From: Azorhizobium doebereinerae UFLA1-100
Lineage (GTDB): Bacteria > Pseudomonadota > Alphaproteobacteria > Rhizobiales > Xanthobacteraceae
Reading direction: 5' to 3'
NCBI RefSeq assembly: GCF_000473085.1
Contig: NZ_AXBA01000010.1
Span: forward strand, 62,001 to 126,000
DNA length: 64,000 nucleotides
Every line of letters starts with the position of its first letter. The stretch's first letter is position 1. Positions 46,496-57,132 of the stretch are shown one piece after another. Both the position numbers and the translations under genes were made by a program. The notes beneath the pieces are model-generated. The model did not search any database. It was given only the letters and a program-made list of their open reading frames with translations, and had not been told where the DNA came from.

Positions 46496-46958
46496 GGGGA
46501 GTCTCCGGCATGTAGTGCTCGAACAGGTACCAGAACGAGCTTGCGCGGGTCTGTTCGTACCAGGCCTCGAAGTCGGTCAGGGCCGCGAGCGGGTCGGCGG
46601 GGGCGTCCGGCGGCGCGGTGGTATCCTCTTGCGGTGCCGGATGGGCCTGCGCGTGGAGGGCGAGGGCCAGCGGCGCGATGCGCTCCAGCACCTGGGTGCG
46701 CGCCTCGCTCTCGCCGTCCCAGCCGAAGCCGGCCCGCACCTGGGCGTGGACGGCGGCGACGGCCGCCTCCGGCGTCTGTGCCCCCGCGACCGCTTCCGAC
46801 AAGGCGCGCATGAAGGCGAGGCGCCGGTAGGCTGCGGCGCGCTCGGCCTCCAGCCGCCGGGCGGTGGTCGCGGCTTCAGTCCGGAAGGCGTCTTCGCGCG
46901 CGCCGGCCGCGCTCGCCGCCTCCGCGAGCGCGGCGAGCAGATGGTCGACGGGGGTCAT
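46482..46958 (-). CDS. helical protein of unknown function, downstream of selB
   Basis: A 158-residue protein. The first 70 residues are alanine/arginine/glutamate-rich and look like a long helix or coiled coil (EDAFRTEAATTARRLEAERA). A proline-rich linker follows, then an aromatic end (FEAWYEQTRASSFWYLFEHY). The ATG overlaps the selB stop (ATGA), so it is translationally coupled to selB. No family recognised. Confidence 0.6.
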   Translation of the reverse strand: MTPVDHLLAALAEAASAAGAREDAFRTEAATTARRLEAERAAAYRRLAFMRALSEAVAGAQTPEAAVAAVHAQVRAGFGWDGESEARTQVLERIAPLALALHAQAHPAPQEDTTAPPDAPADPLAALTDFEAWYEQTRASSFWYLFEHYMPETPRVDF

Positions 46959-49057
46959 TGCCGGGTGTCCTGTCCGCGGGTGGGGGAGGATGGCGGAAGA
47001 GAGTGGGAGTCGAACCCACCAGGGACCGGCTCGCGGCCCCTCCCGGATTTGAAGTCCGGACGCCCCACCAGGGACGCTTCTCCTCCATGTGCCGCCGCGC
47101 CCGGCTCGGCCGGCGGCTGGTCAGCCGGCGCATCATCGCCGCTGGCGCGGAACAGGTCCAGCCGGTGCGGGTTGATGCGCCTGAGATCGTCCCGGCGCAA
47201 GGTCACGCCGTGGCGGTCGAAGAACTCCAGGATCTGGATCGCCACCTTGCGCCCGTTCTCCACCGCGTCGCGGAACTGGGCGGCGGTGAAGCTGCCGTGC
47301 ACAACGGACAGGTGCTCCAGGATGGCGACCATCTCCGCCACCGTGCCGCGCAGGAAGAAGTGGTCGTGCGCCACCTCGTCCACGCAGGCAAGCCGGCTGA
47401 GCAGTTTCAGCAGCCGCCGCACCTCGCCCTCCGGCGCGCCGATCATTCCGGCGATGTCGCGCACGCGCGGCGGCCGGAAGCGCTCCTGCCCGGCGAGCAG
47501 CGGCTGCACCAGGGCCCATTGGGCCTCATCCGCCGGCGTCAGGCGCACCGCGAAGCCGGCGCGCCGCACCCAGGCGCCGGCGAGCGCGATCTCCCGCGCC
47601 TGGGCGAGGCTCTGCAGCGCGGCCCTGAACGCCGGCGCCGGCAGGCGGAGCTGCATCTGCATGCGCAGGCGCTCGATGCCGAGACCGGGCAGGTCGGGAT
47701 TGGCCGCATGGAAGGCGTCCAGCGCCTCCAGCAGCTGCGACGAGAAGCCGGCCCAGCGCGCGCCCGACAAAACGACGACCGATGCGCCGACCGGCAGCGT
47801 CCTGAGGCCGAGTTCGGCCACCAGCGCCGGCCCGGTGTCGGCGGAGAGCGCGCGGTCGCGGGTGAAGGCACCAAGGTCGAGATGGAAGGGCGCCGTCTCC
47901 AGCAGCCGGGCCACCGCCCGGGCCGGGTCCGGCTCGGCATGGGCGGCGAGCTGGGCCCGGCGCTCCGGGGTCCGGCGCTTGCGGGCCGGGCCGCGCAGGT
48001 CGAGGAAGGTGCCGCCGCCGATGGTGCGCTGGGCGGAGGTGTCACGGATGACGAAGCGGTCGCCGGCCGCCGCCGCGATGGGCGCCTCCAGCACCAATTG
48101 CACGAGGCCGGAGCCGCCGGGCTGTACCGGGTCGTCCAGAAGCACGATGCGCGCGCCCACCTCGCGGGCCGCATGATGCAAGCGCACGGGAAACCACTGG
48201 CCGATGGGCTTGGGCTCGCCGGGGAGCACCCGCAGGCGGGCGTCGATATGGTCCGCCGGGGCGTGCAGGCTCTCGTCCAGCAGAACGTCGCCGCGGGCGA
48301 TGTCGTCCTTGCCGATGCCCTCGCCGGCGAGATTGATGCCGCAGCGGTCGCCAGCCTGTCCGGTCTCGGCCGGGCGGTCCTGGGCGCGGATCGAGCGCAC
48401 GCGGACGCTGCGGCCGGAGGGGCTGAGCATCACCTTGTCGCCCACACTCACGCGGCCGGAGAGCACCGTGCCGGTGACCACCGTGCCGGTGCCCTGGAGG
48501 CTGAAAGAACGGTCCACGGCGAGGCGAAAGCGCCCTCCCGCCGCGCGCCGCGCCATCCGCGCGGCGGCATCCTCCAGCGCCGCACGCACCGCGCCGACGC
48601 CGCTACCGGTGGCGGTGGACACGGGCAGGATGGGCGCGCCGTCCAGCACCGTGCCGGCGAGCAAAGCGGTGATCTCGTCCGTCACCGCCTGGCGGCGGGC
48701 GTTGTCCACCAGATCCACCTTGGTCAGCGCCACGAGGCCGTGACGGACACCGAGCAGGTCGATGATGGCGAGGTGCTCGCGGGTCTGCGGCATCACCCCG
48801 TCGTCGGCGGCCACCACCAGCAAGGCGAAATCGATGCCACCTGCGCCCGCCAGCATGGTGTGGACGAACTTCTCATGCCCCGGCACGTCGATGAAGCCCA
48901 GCACCTCCCCCGCGTCGGCCGGCATGTAGGCAAAGCCGAGGTCGATGGTGATGCCGCGCGCCTTTTCCTCTTTCAGGCGGTCGGTATCGACGCCCGTGAT
49001 CGCCCGCACCAGCGAGGTCTTGCCGTGGTCGATATGTCCCGCCGTGCCGATGATCAT
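46955..49057 (-). CDS. selB: selenocysteine-specific elongation factor SelB
   Basis: A 700-residue GTPase that brings Sec-tRNA to UGA codons marked by a SECIS hairpin. GTPase motifs: [13 protein letters not shown] at the N-terminus, [12 protein letters not shown] (G3) and TKVDL (G4). The C-terminal winged-helix domains that bind SECIS end near residue 648 ([15 protein letters not shown]). The start MIIGTAGH at 49057 is the true one and overlaps the previous stop; the frame is open further but without a family match. Beyond about residue 658 the frame runs through the tRNA-Sec gene, so the last 40 residues or so are encoded by tRNA sequence. Confidence 0.94.
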   Translation of the reverse strand: MIIGTAGHIDHGKTSLVRAITGVDTDRLKEEKARGITIDLGFAYMPADAGEVLGFIDVPGHEKFVHTMLAGAGGIDFALLVVAADDGVMPQTREHLAIIDLLGVRHGLVALTKVDLVDNARRQAVTDEITALLAGTVLDGAPILPVSTATGSGVGAVRAALEDAAARMARRAAGGRFRLAVDRSFSLQGTGTVVTGTVLSGRVSVGDKVMLSPSGRSVRVRSIRAQDRPAETGQAGDRCGINLAGEGIGKDDIARGDVLLDESLHAPADHIDARLRVLPGEPKPIGQWFPVRLHHAAREVGARIVLLDDPVQPGGSGLVQLVLEAPIAAAAGDRFVIRDTSAQRTIGGGTFLDLRGPARKRRTPERRAQLAAHAEPDPARAVARLLETAPFHLDLGAFTRDRALSADTGPALVAELGLRTLPVGASVVVLSGARWAGFSSQLLEALDAFHAANPDLPGLGIERLRMQMQLRLPAPAFRAALQSLAQAREIALAGAWVRRAGFAVRLTPADEAQWALVQPLLAGQERFRPPRVRDIAGMIGAPEGEVRRLLKLLSRLACVDEVAHDHFFLRGTVAEMVAILEHLSVVHGSFTAAQFRDAVENGRKVAIQILEFFDRHGVTLRRDDLRRINPHRLDLFRASGDDAPADQPPAEPGAAAHGGEASLVGRPDFKSGRGREPVPGGFDSHSLPPSSPTRGQDTRQ
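46991..47086 (-). tRNA. selC: tRNA-Sec(UCA)
   Basis: A 96-base gene including encoded CCA. The 8 bp acceptor stem (GGAGGAGA with UCUCUUCC, one G-U pair) plus 5 bp T stem (GTGGG/CCCAC) is the bacterial selenocysteine pattern. So are the 6 bp D stem (CGTCCC/GGGGCG) and the long variable arm. The anticodon loop is CUUCAAA with anticodon UCA on a CCGGA/TCCGG stem. The D, anticodon and T arms match E. coli selC closely. The gene lies wholly inside the 3' part of the selB reading frame, on the same strand. Confidence 0.95.
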
Positions 49058-49860
49058 GGCGCGGCGTCCGCTGCCGGCAGGGGGAGGGCGGCCCTGCGTT
49101 CCGCCTCCGCCGCCCGTTCGGGGCCGAGGGCTTCGCGCGCGGCGGGCAGGAAGGGGGCGGCGAGGGCGCTGCCGCCGTCGGTGGCGCGCAGCAGCCATTC
49201 ATAGGCCGCGAAAGGATCGCGTGGCACGCCGGAGCCGAGATGGTGCGCCGCGCCCAGCATGGCCTGGCCGTCCGCATCGCCGGCATCCGCACCCTGCCGC
49301 CACCAGCGGGCGGCTTCAGCGGCGTTGCGCTCCACGCCTAGGGCGTTGTGATAGAGCATGCCCATGCGCGTCATGGAGGAGGCGACGCCCTGCGCGGCGG
49401 CGGCCTCGGCCCAGCGGCGGGCCTCCGCCAGATCGGGCGGGATGACCTCGCCCTCCAGCAGCATCCAGCTCAGCATGTCCTGCGCCGGCGCATCGCCCTG
49501 CGCGGCGGCGGCGCCGTAGAGTTCGGCTGCGTGCACATAGTCCTGCGGCACGCCCTCGCCCTTGAAATAGAGCGCGGCGAGATTGCGCTGGCCCACCGCG
49601 TCTCCCGCCTGGGCGGAGAGGCGGAGCCATTTCTGCGCCATCTCCGGGTCGCGGCGCACGCCGAGCCCTTCGGCGAAGCAGGCGCCGATATTGTTCTGCG
49701 CCCGCGCCACGCCCTCGCGGGCGAGCGGCTCCCACAGCGCCAGGGCTTCCTCGTAATCGCCCGCCTGGGCGGCATCGAGCGCGCGGCCCATACGGGCCTC
49801 CACGGTCTCGGCCATGGCCGCGCAGGCCGCCGGGCGGCGGAAGCGGTCAAACAGTCCCAT
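49054..49860 (-). CDS. Sel1-like repeat protein between selA and selB
   Basis: A 268-residue protein of five to six Sel1-like (TPR-type) repeats, with typical units such as [40 protein letters not shown] and [20 protein letters not shown]. Such repeats mediate protein contacts. No signal peptide. The chosen ATG (49860) gives MGLFDRFRR and overlaps the selA end by 14 bases; its stop overlaps the selB ATG (ATGA). Tight coupling on both sides suggests a role in selenocysteine insertion or formate dehydrogenase maturation (inference). Confidence 0.85.
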   Translation of the reverse strand: MGLFDRFRRPAACAAMAETVEARMGRALDAAQAGDYEEALALWEPLAREGVARAQNNIGACFAEGLGVRRDPEMAQKWLRLSAQAGDAVGQRNLAALYFKGEGVPQDYVHAAELYGAAAAQGDAPAQDMLSWMLLEGEVIPPDLAEARRWAEAAAAQGVASSMTRMGMLYHNALGVERNAAEAARWWRQGADAGDADGQAMLGAAHHLGSGVPRDPFAAYEWLLRATDGGSALAAPFLPAAREALGPERAAEAERRAALPLPAADAAP

Positions 49861-51271
49861 CGGACAGCTCCAGATGCGCGAGGCCGGCGGCAAAGCCGGC
49901 CTCATCTTCCAGGCAGCGCAGGTCGAGCAGCAGCGCCTGGTCCTCCACGCGGCCGATGATTGGCACGGGCAGGCGGCGCAAGGCATCGGCGAGCATCGCC
50001 AGCCGGCGGCCGCTGCCGTCCGCCGGCACCAGGGCCAGGGCCGTGCTGGCCAGGGTCTCCAGGGGCAGGGCACCGGAGCCGATCTGGCTCTTGCAGGCCC
50101 GCAGCTCCACCGCGAAGGCCTTGCCCAGCCGCGCCGCGAGCACGGGCGCCATACGCTGCGCCAGCGCGGCGAGGTCCGCCGCGCCGCGCGTCAAGAGGCG
50201 CAGGGTGGGCAGGCGGGCGGCGAGGCGGTCGGGATCGGCATAGAGCTTCAGTGTCGCTTCCAGCGCGGCGAGGCGGATCTTGTCCACCCGCAGCGCCCGC
50301 TTCATGGGGTTCCTGTTGATGGCCGCGATGAGGTCGCGCCGGCCGACGATGAAGCCGGCCTGCGGGCCGCCCAGCAGCTTGTCGCCGGAGAAGGTGACGA
50401 TGTCTGCGCCCTCCGCCACGGTCTCCCGCACGGTGGGCTCATGGATCAGGCCATAGGCGGCCAGATCCGCCAGCGTGCCCGAGCCGAGGTCGTGGAACAG
50501 CGGCACCTTGGCCTCATGGGCGAGCGCCGCGAGGTCGCGCGGGGACACTTCGGCGGTGAAGCCCTCGATGCGGTAGTTGGAAGTGTGGACCTTCACCAGC
50601 AGCCCGGTCTCCGGCGTGATGGCGCCGAGATAGTCCTTCGGATGGGTGCGGTTGGTGGTGCCGACCTCGACGAGGCGGGTGCCCGCGCGGGCCATGATGT
50701 CCGGCATGCGGAAGGCGCCGCCGATCTCGATCAGCTCGCCGCGCGAGACGATGCTGTCCTTGCCCGCGGCCAGGGTATTGAGCACCAGCAGGACGGCGGC
50801 GGCGTTGTTGTTGACGACGGTGGCGTCCTGCGCGCCGGTCAGGCGGCACAGCAGGTCGCGCACATGGTCGTCGCGCTCGCCGCGCTTGCCGGTCTCCAGG
50901 TCGAATTCCAGCGCCACGGCAGAGCGCATGGCGGCGGTGGCGGCGGCGATGGCCTCCTCCGCCAGGACGGCACGGCCGAGATTGGTGTGCAGCACCGTGC
51001 CGGTGAGGTTGAACACCGGCCGCAGCGAGGGGCGGGCCTCCGCCTCCAGCGCCGCCAAAGCGGCGGCGGCGATGCCTTCCGCGTCCGCCGGCGCCGGCGC
51101 GCCCGCGCGCAGGGCCGCCCGTGCGGCCTCCAGCGCGGCGCGCACCGCCTCGGTGACGGCCGCGCGCCCATGGCGCTCGGCGCCGAGAAGGGCCGGGGAG
51201 CATTTGAGCACCTGATCCACGGCGGGCAGGCGCCTGAGGGCGGAAGCGTCCGCCGCGCTGGAACCGCTCAT
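49847..51271 (-). CDS. selA: L-seryl-tRNA(Sec) selenium transferase SelA
   Basis: A 474-residue PLP enzyme converting Ser-tRNA(Sec) to Sec-tRNA(Sec). The PLP lysine is Lys298 in [15 protein letters not shown]; other family segments are [29 protein letters not shown] and [14 protein letters not shown]. The length is as in E. coli. It begins 4 bases after fdhE ends. Confidence 0.96.
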   Translation of the reverse strand: MSGSSAADASALRRLPAVDQVLKCSPALLGAERHGRAAVTEAVRAALEAARAALRAGAPAPADAEGIAAAALAALEAEARPSLRPVFNLTGTVLHTNLGRAVLAEEAIAAATAAMRSAVALEFDLETGKRGERDDHVRDLLCRLTGAQDATVVNNNAAAVLLVLNTLAAGKDSIVSRGELIEIGGAFRMPDIMARAGTRLVEVGTTNRTHPKDYLGAITPETGLLVKVHTSNYRIEGFTAEVSPRDLAALAHEAKVPLFHDLGSGTLADLAAYGLIHEPTVRETVAEGADIVTFSGDKLLGGPQAGFIVGRRDLIAAINRNPMKRALRVDKIRLAALEATLKLYADPDRLAARLPTLRLLTRGAADLAALAQRMAPVLAARLGKAFAVELRACKSQIGSGALPLETLASTALALVPADGSGRRLAMLADALRRLPVPIIGRVEDQALLLDLRCLEDEAGFAAGLAHLELSDGTV

Positions 51272-51275
51272 GGCC

Positions 51276-52196
51276 TCAATAGCCCAGCAGGAAAGGATTG
51301 AAGCCGGCCCGGCGATAGGGACGGTCCCGCATCAGCATGTCGAGGCCGAGCGAAGCGACGTCGTCCGCCACCACTTCGGCGCCGAGATCCTTGTTCTGGT
51401 AGAACAGCTTGCCGTAGGAGTGGCACTCCTCGCAGGTCTCCGCCTTCACCGCCCCGGTGCCGCCCTCGATCTCCTCCAGACCGATACCCTTGGTGGAGCC
51501 GCAGGCGGTGCAGCGGATGCGGACATAGTTCCACAGCGTGCCGCACAGGGCGCAGCCGCAATAGCGCGCGCCCGGCGCATGCGGCCAGTCGACGATCAGG
51601 CTCGCCACCGGCGGCCCGCCGCAGCAGGGGCAGACGCCGTCCGCCACCGGCACCAGCGCCTTGCCGTCCAGTCCAGCCGCGCGGCGGGCGAAATGCACCT
51701 GCAAGGCGGCTGCGACGAACACATGTTCGGCCAGCGCCTCCATCGGCAGCGCGTCGGCGAGCACGTTGCGCACCATCTGGTCGCGGGCGGCGGCATCGGC
51801 CGCGATCACCCGGTCGAGCGCGGCGGCCGCCGTCTCCGGCATGTGGATGGCCCTGGCCTGCGCCAGCAGCCGCTCGAACGTGGTCTCGAAGGCGGGGGCG
51901 GAGGTGAAACGGCCGCGGTCGAGCGGAGGCATGGCGTGCGCGCGGGCGCGGGCCAGCGCATCGGCGTCCAGCGGCTCCACCTCCGGCAGGCCGGGCTGGA
52001 TGTCCCGCTGCACGGCGCAAAGCGCGGACAGGAAACCGAGATAGGGCTTGAGGTCGCTGTGCTCCGCCAAGTGGGCGAAGCGCTTCGCGCGCGCATCGAA
52101 CAGGCCCACGGGATCGGGGAGTTGCACGAGCGGGGGCTGGGCGATGCCGCCGATGACGCTCGGGTCGGGCTGGACGGCGCCGGGAAAGCTGAACAT
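51276..52196 (-). CDS. fdhE: formate dehydrogenase accessory protein FdhE
   Basis: A 306-residue cytoplasmic maturation factor needed to make active membrane-bound formate dehydrogenase. It has four CxxC-type metal sites: [26 protein letters not shown] and ETCEECHSY. They are spaced as in the family, which binds iron. It lies between the structural genes and selA, matching its role as target-specific factor. A 194-base gap with hairpins separates it from fdoI, so expression may be reduced or separately driven. Confidence 0.92.
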   Translation of the reverse strand: MFSFPGAVQPDPSVIGGIAQPPLVQLPDPVGLFDARAKRFAHLAEHSDLKPYLGFLSALCAVQRDIQPGLPEVEPLDADALARARAHAMPPLDRGRFTSAPAFETTFERLLAQARAIHMPETAAAALDRVIAADAAARDQMVRNVLADALPMEALAEHVFVAAALQVHFARRAAGLDGKALVPVADGVCPCCGGPPVASLIVDWPHAPGARYCGCALCGTLWNYVRIRCTACGSTKGIGLEEIEGGTGAVKAETCEECHSYGKLFYQNKDLGAEVVADDVASLGLDMLMRDRPYRRAGFNPFLLGY

Positions 52197-52390
52197 GGAA
52201 CCTCACGAACCCCACGGGTCACGTGGAACATCAGGGTGTCGGGTGGATCGGCCGCTGCACGCCGGCCGGCGGCGATCCGGCTCTGACCATCGCATATGGG
52301 ACGTCTCCCATCCGGCCGCGAGGGCGGAGCGGACGGATGCGATGGCGGGTCGGGATCGTCCGCGCGGCGGGAGGCCGCGCGAACGAGAGG
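52197..52390 (-). other. hairpin-rich gap fdoI-fdhE
   Basis: Stem GCGCGGC/GCCGCGC with a 5-base loop (52362-52380) lies 11 bases after the fdoI stop on the minus strand, without a U tract. A second stem ATGGGA-CGTC-TCCCAT (52296-52311) follows. They could protect the fdo message or weaken read-through into fdhE-selA. Confidence 0.4.
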
Positions 52391-53092
52391 TCATTCCGCC
52401 GGCGTGCGCGGCGTTCCGGCGTTCGAGCGCCTGCTTGCCACCAGTTCGCGCAGCCATTTGCGATGGTGTCGCCACGCCCATCCGCCGGTGACGCGCCCCT
52501 TGGTCATGGCGCCCATGGTGCCCTTGACCCAGATGGCGGCGTATACGTGGATGATCCACACGCAGATGATGCCCACCGCCGCGAGCGAATGCACGATGAT
52601 GGCGATGCGCTTCGTCTCGATGCTGGTGAAGCGGAAGAAGTACTGATCCCACGCCACGAGGCCGGTGGCGATGAGCACGAGGATCAGCAGCGACATGCCC
52701 CAGAAGACGAACTTCTGGCCGGCATTGTACTTGCCGAGCTCCGGCAGCCGCTCCTCATGGCCCAGCAGCACGTCGCGCACGCGGGTGAGCCAGATGTTGT
52801 CCTCGCCCTTCCACAGGTTCGCCCGCCAGAAGCGGATGAACAGGATGGAGAAGGAGACGAACAGCACCACGCCGATCCAGGGATGGATGGCGCGCGTCCA
52901 TTGCCCGCCGCCGAACAAAGCGGTGAGGAAGTAAAGGCTGGGCGTGAACAGCGCCAGGCCGGATATGGCCAGCAGCACGAGGCTGATGGCCGTGATCCAG
53001 TGGTTGATGCGGGCGCCCACCGTATAACGGTCCACCGTCACCGGCTTGCCCGGGTGCACGCCGTCGCCCGGTTCGAGATCATAGGCCGTCAT
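52391..53092 (-). CDS. fdoI: formate dehydrogenase cytochrome b556 gamma subunit FdoI
   Basis: A 233-residue membrane subunit with four helices that passes electrons to quinone through two haems b. Candidate haem ligands are His in [30 protein letters not shown] and [10 protein letters not shown]. The start ATG at 53092 overlaps the fdoH stop (ATGA); a much longer open frame upstream is only a shadow of fdoH. Confidence 0.92.
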   Translation of the reverse strand: MTAYDLEPGDGVHPGKPVTVDRYTVGARINHWITAISLVLLAISGLALFTPSLYFLTALFGGGQWTRAIHPWIGVVLFVSFSILFIRFWRANLWKGEDNIWLTRVRDVLLGHEERLPELGKYNAGQKFVFWGMSLLILVLIATGLVAWDQYFFRFTSIETKRIAIIVHSLAAVGIICVWIIHVYAAIWVKGTMGAMTKGRVTGGWAWRHHRKWLRELVASRRSNAGTPRTPAE

Positions 53093-54030
53093 GGCTTCTC
53101 TCCCCGGGTCAGCTTCTCCGCGCTGGCTTCGTCTTCCGGCGTCACCTTGTTGGCGCCGGCGATGAGATAATGGAACACCCCCGCCACGGCGGCGAAGCCC
53201 ATGACCCCCATGCCGACATATTTGGTGACGCCCTTCCAGGCCTCCACGATCGGCGAGATGCGCGGATTGTCCGGAAGGCCGGCATAGATGCTCGGCTTGT
53301 CCGCATGCTGGAGCACATACATGACGTGCGTGCCGGAGACGCCGGGCGGGTCGTAGAGGCCTGCGTTCTTGTAGCCGCGGGACTTCAGATCCGTCACGCG
53401 CTCGGCCGCGTGCTTCTTCATGTCCTCCTTGGTGCCGAAGGCGATGGCCTGGGTCGGGCATGCCTTGGCGCAGGCAGGCCACTGGCCCACCGCCACGCGG
53501 TCGGAGCAAAGCGTGCACTTGTACGCCTTGTTGTCGACCTTGGAGATGCGCGGAATGTTGAACGGGCAACCGCGCACGCAGTAGCCGCAGCCGATGCAGT
53601 TGTCGTGGACGAAATCCACGATGCCGTTGGTGTACTGCACGATGGCGCCGGGGGCCGGGCAGGCCTTGAGGCAGCCCGGATCCTCGCAGTGCATGCAGCC
53701 ATCCTTGCGGATCAGCCACTCGAGATTGTCGGTCTCCGGGTTCACCCACTCGGTGAACCGCATCAGCGTGAACGACGCCGGCGTGAGGTCCGGCGGGTTG
53801 GTGTAGCTGCCGTTGAAGGTGCCGATCTCCTCGTGGAGGTTGTTCCACTCCAGGCACGCGGCCTGGCACGCCTTGCAGCCGATGCATTTGGAGACATCGA
53901 TCAGCTTGGCGACTTCGGTCTGCCGCTCGGCCGGCGGCTTGATGGTGGAAGCCGACTTCCGCAGCAGGTCCTGGTCACCGAACTTGGCCGGGACCGGAGC
54001 GACGGGAGGGTTTGGTGCTGGTTTCAACAT
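53089..54030 (-). CDS. fdoH: formate dehydrogenase iron-sulfur beta subunit FdoH
   Basis: A 313-residue electron-transfer subunit with four cysteine clusters for [4Fe-4S]: [41 protein letters not shown] and CTLCSDR with PACAKACP. One C-terminal membrane helix ([19 protein letters not shown]) anchors it on the periplasmic side. It follows fdoG by 15 bases and is coupled to fdoI. Confidence 0.96.
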   Translation of the reverse strand: MLKPAPNPPVAPVPAKFGDQDLLRKSASTIKPPAERQTEVAKLIDVSKCIGCKACQAACLEWNNLHEEIGTFNGSYTNPPDLTPASFTLMRFTEWVNPETDNLEWLIRKDGCMHCEDPGCLKACPAPGAIVQYTNGIVDFVHDNCIGCGYCVRGCPFNIPRISKVDNKAYKCTLCSDRVAVGQWPACAKACPTQAIAFGTKEDMKKHAAERVTDLKSRGYKNAGLYDPPGVSGTHVMYVLQHADKPSIYAGLPDNPRISPIVEAWKGVTKYVGMGVMGFAAVAGVFHYLIAGANKVTPEDEASAEKLTRGEKP

Positions 54031-54045
54031 CTGTTCGACCCTCCC

Positions 54046-57000
54046 TTACGCAACCGGCCCGGTCGAGGGCTCAATATTGACCAGGAACGCCTTGAACTCC
54101 GGCGTCTCGATGTTCGCGTCACCCACGAAGGGGGTCAGCACGTTGGCGGGGAAGCCCTTCTTGGCCGCGCCCACGAAGCCCCAGTGGATGGGGATGCCCA
54201 CCACGTGCACCGGCTTGCCGTCGCAGATCAGCGGACGGATGCGCTTGGTCACGTAGACCTTGGCGAACACCGAGCCGCGCTTCGACCACACGCGCACCCA
54301 GCCGCCATTGGTGATGGACTTCTCCTTGGCCAGTTCCTCCGAGATCTCGACGAAGAATTCCGGCTGCAGGACCGCGTTCACATGGTTGTTCTTGGTCCAG
54401 TAGTGGAAATGCTCCGTCAGGCGGTAGGAGGTCGCCGCATAGGGGAACTCCTTGGACGCCGGCTCGGCGAACTGGGCGAAGTCGTCCTTAAACACGCGGG
54501 CCACCGGATTGCCCCGGATCTTGGGGGCGACCAGATTGACCATCGGGCTTTCGAACGGCTCGTAGTGCACCGGGAACGGCCCCTCGCGCATCATGCCCCG
54601 GGCGAACAGGCGCGAGACGCCTTCCGGATTCATGATGAAGGGACCCACATCCTGCGGCTTCGCCGTGGGGGCGATGTCGGGGACGTCGTAGCCGGTCCAC
54701 TTGGCCCCGTCCCACCACAACAGCTTGCGGGTGTCATCCCACGGCTTGCCGTTGATGTCGGCGGAGGCGCGATTGTAGATGATGCGACGGTTCGCCGGCC
54801 AGGCGAACGACCACTTCAGATACGCGCCGGTGTCGTCGGGATCGGAATTGTCCCGGCGGGCCATCATGTTGCCGTCCTCGGTGAAGGAGCCGGAATAGAT
54901 CCAGCACCCCGCCGCCGTGGAGCCGTCGTCGCGCAGCACGCCGAAGTTCGGCACCTGCTTGCTGGCGGTCAGCAGCTTCTTGGTGGGATCGTTCGGGTCC
55001 AGCACGTCGGAGACGACATAGCCGTTGAGCTCACGGGTGAGTTCCTCGGGGGTCGGCTCGCTGGGGTCCTTGTACGGCCAGTACAGATTGACGATGGGGT
55101 CCGGCAGGGCCCCGCCTTCCTTCTTGTACATCTCCTTCAGCCGCAGGTGGATCTGCGACATGATCCAGGCGTCGGTCCTGGACTCGCCCGGAGGCGAGCC
55201 GGCGGGCCAGTGCCATTGCAGCCAGCGGCCGGAATTCACCAGCGAGCCCTCATCCTCCGCGAAGCAGGTGGTGGGGAGCTGGATCACCTCGGTCTGGATC
55301 TTGGCCGGGTCCACATTGTTGTAGACACCGTGGTTCTCCCAGAAGCGGGCCGTCTCGGTCTGCAGCGGGTCCATGATGACCAGCAGCTTGAGCTTCGACA
55401 GGGCTTCCGTGAGCTTGCCCCGGTTGGGGAAGGCCTGGAGCGGGTTGAAGCCCTGGCAGAAGTAGAGGTTCATCTTCCCCTGCTTCATGAGCTCGAACGC
55501 GCGCAGGATGTCGTAGGCCGGCACGTCCATCTTGGGCAGCCAGTCGAAGGCGAAATTGTTCTCCGCCGTCGCCGCCGGACCCCACATGGACTTCAGGAAG
55601 CTCACCATGAACTTCTTGTAGTTCTGCCAGTAGCTCATCTGGTTCGGCCGCAACGGCTTGAAGCCGCGGGTCGACATGTAGGTGTTGAAGTCCGGCTCCT
55701 TGTCGGTGGCCAGCGTCAGATAGCCCGGGATCATGTTGGACATGAGCCCGATGTCGGTCAGCCCCTGGATGTTGGAGTGGCCGCGCAAGGCATTCATGCC
55801 GCCGCCGCGCACGCCGATATTGCCCAGGATGAGCTGGAGCATCGCCATGGTGCGGATGTTCTGCGACCCCTTGGAATGCTGGGTCCAGCCAAGCGCGTAC
55901 ATGGAGGTCATGGTCTTGGTCGGCGTCGAGCATTCGCCGATCATCGCCGCCACCTTCAGGAACTTGTCCTTCGGCGTGCCGGTGATGCGCTCCACCAGTT
56001 CGGGCGTGTACTGGGAGACGTGCTCCTTCAGCAGGTTCCACACGCAACGGGGATCCTGGAGCGTCTCGTCCACCATGGCATAGCCATCGGGGCCGATCTG
56101 ATAGTCCCAGGTGGAGCGGTTGTAGTCCCGCTTTTCCTCGTCATAGCCGGTGAACAGGCCGTCCTTATAGGCGAAGCCCTCCTTCACGATGTAGGTCGCG
56201 TTGGTGAAGGCCTTCACATAGTCCCACTGCACCTTGTTGTTCTGGATGCAGTAGTTGATGACGCCGGACAGGAAGGCGATGTCCGAGCCCTGGCGGATCG
56301 GAGCATAATAGTCAGCGACCGCCGCCGATCGCGTGAAGCGCGGATCGACCACAACAAGCTTCGCGCCGCGGTTGGCCTTCGCCTCCACGACCCATTTGAA
56401 ACCACAAGGATGCGCTTCAGCGGCATTGCCGCCCATAATCACGACGAGGTCCGTGTTCCGAATGTCGGTCCACGAATTGGTCATCGCGCCACGGCCAAAT
56501 GTTGGGCCCAAACTGGACACCGTGGGGCCGTGTCAAACTCGCGCTTGGTTGTCGAAAACCACCATGCCGAGGCTGCGAACGGCCTTATAGGTCGCCCATG
56601 CAGTCTCGTTGGTCGTGGCCGAGGCGGCGAGGAAGCCGGTGGTGTTCCAGCGGTTCACCGTCACGCCGTCGGCGTTCTTGGCAATGAAGTTCTTGTCGCG
56701 GTCGTCCTTCATGGCGCGCGCGATCTTGTTCAGCGCCTCGTCCCAGGACACGCGCTCGAACTTGTCCGAACCGGCGCGCCGGATCATCGGGTGCTGAAGC
56801 CGGGTCTCGGACTTCACGATGTCCAGAAGGGCCGCGCCCTTCGGGCACAGGGTGCCGCGGTTGGTCGGATGGTCGACGTCGCCCTCGATATGGGTGATGT
56901 CGGCCTTCTCGCCCTTCTTCAGGTCGCCCTTGGAGTAGATGATGATACCGCACGCCACGGAACAATAGGTGCAGGTATTGCGCGTCTCAGTGGTGTTGAA

Positions 57001-57132
57001 CAGCTTGAAGGGGCGAATCGCAGCTGCGTGCGCCTCCTCAACCCCGCCGAAGCCGAGGGCTCCAAGCGTTGTACCCGCGAGACCCGCACCCGCCGTTCCT
57101 AGGAACTGGCGCCGCGAGAGCTCCATATTCAT
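54046..57132 (-). CDS. fdoG: selenocysteine formate dehydrogenase alpha subunit FdoG
   Basis: A 1028-residue molybdenum (bis-MGD) enzyme oxidising formate to CO2 in the periplasm. The Tat signal is LSRRQFLGTAGAGLAG; the [4Fe-4S] site is CTYCSVACG with GTLCPKG. Codon 200 is TGA (56533-56535), flanked by ARV and HGPTVSSLGPTFGRG, exactly where E. coli FdnG/FdoG carry selenocysteine. The frame is otherwise open on both sides. A hairpin that could act as SECIS follows. Conventional callers would split it into 54046-56520 and 56533-57132. First gene of the fdoGHI-fdhE-selA-selB strand. Confidence 0.96.
56490..56535 (-). promoter_or_regulatory. SECIS-like hairpin of fdoG with UGA-Sec codon
   Basis: Directly after the UGA, CACGGCC (56526-56532) pairs perfectly with GGCCGUG (56490-56496) to form the base of the stem. 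Inside, GUCC-AGUUU-GGGC makes a short apical stem. The position right after the UGA and the inner apical hairpin fit bacterial SECIS elements, although the apical loop differs from the E. coli GGUCU type. Pairing was done by eye. Confidence 0.7.

Noticed and set aside
56521-56535. Frameshift or nonsense mutation splitting fdoG into a pseudogene
   Set aside because: Both parts are in the same frame, the TGA has canonical Sec neighbours, a stem follows it, and selA, selB, selC and selD are all close by.
53170-57102. Open frame of 1310 codons opposite fdoH and fdoG
   Set aside because: Antisense shadow of the fdo genes. Composition is biased and no start region or motif supports it.
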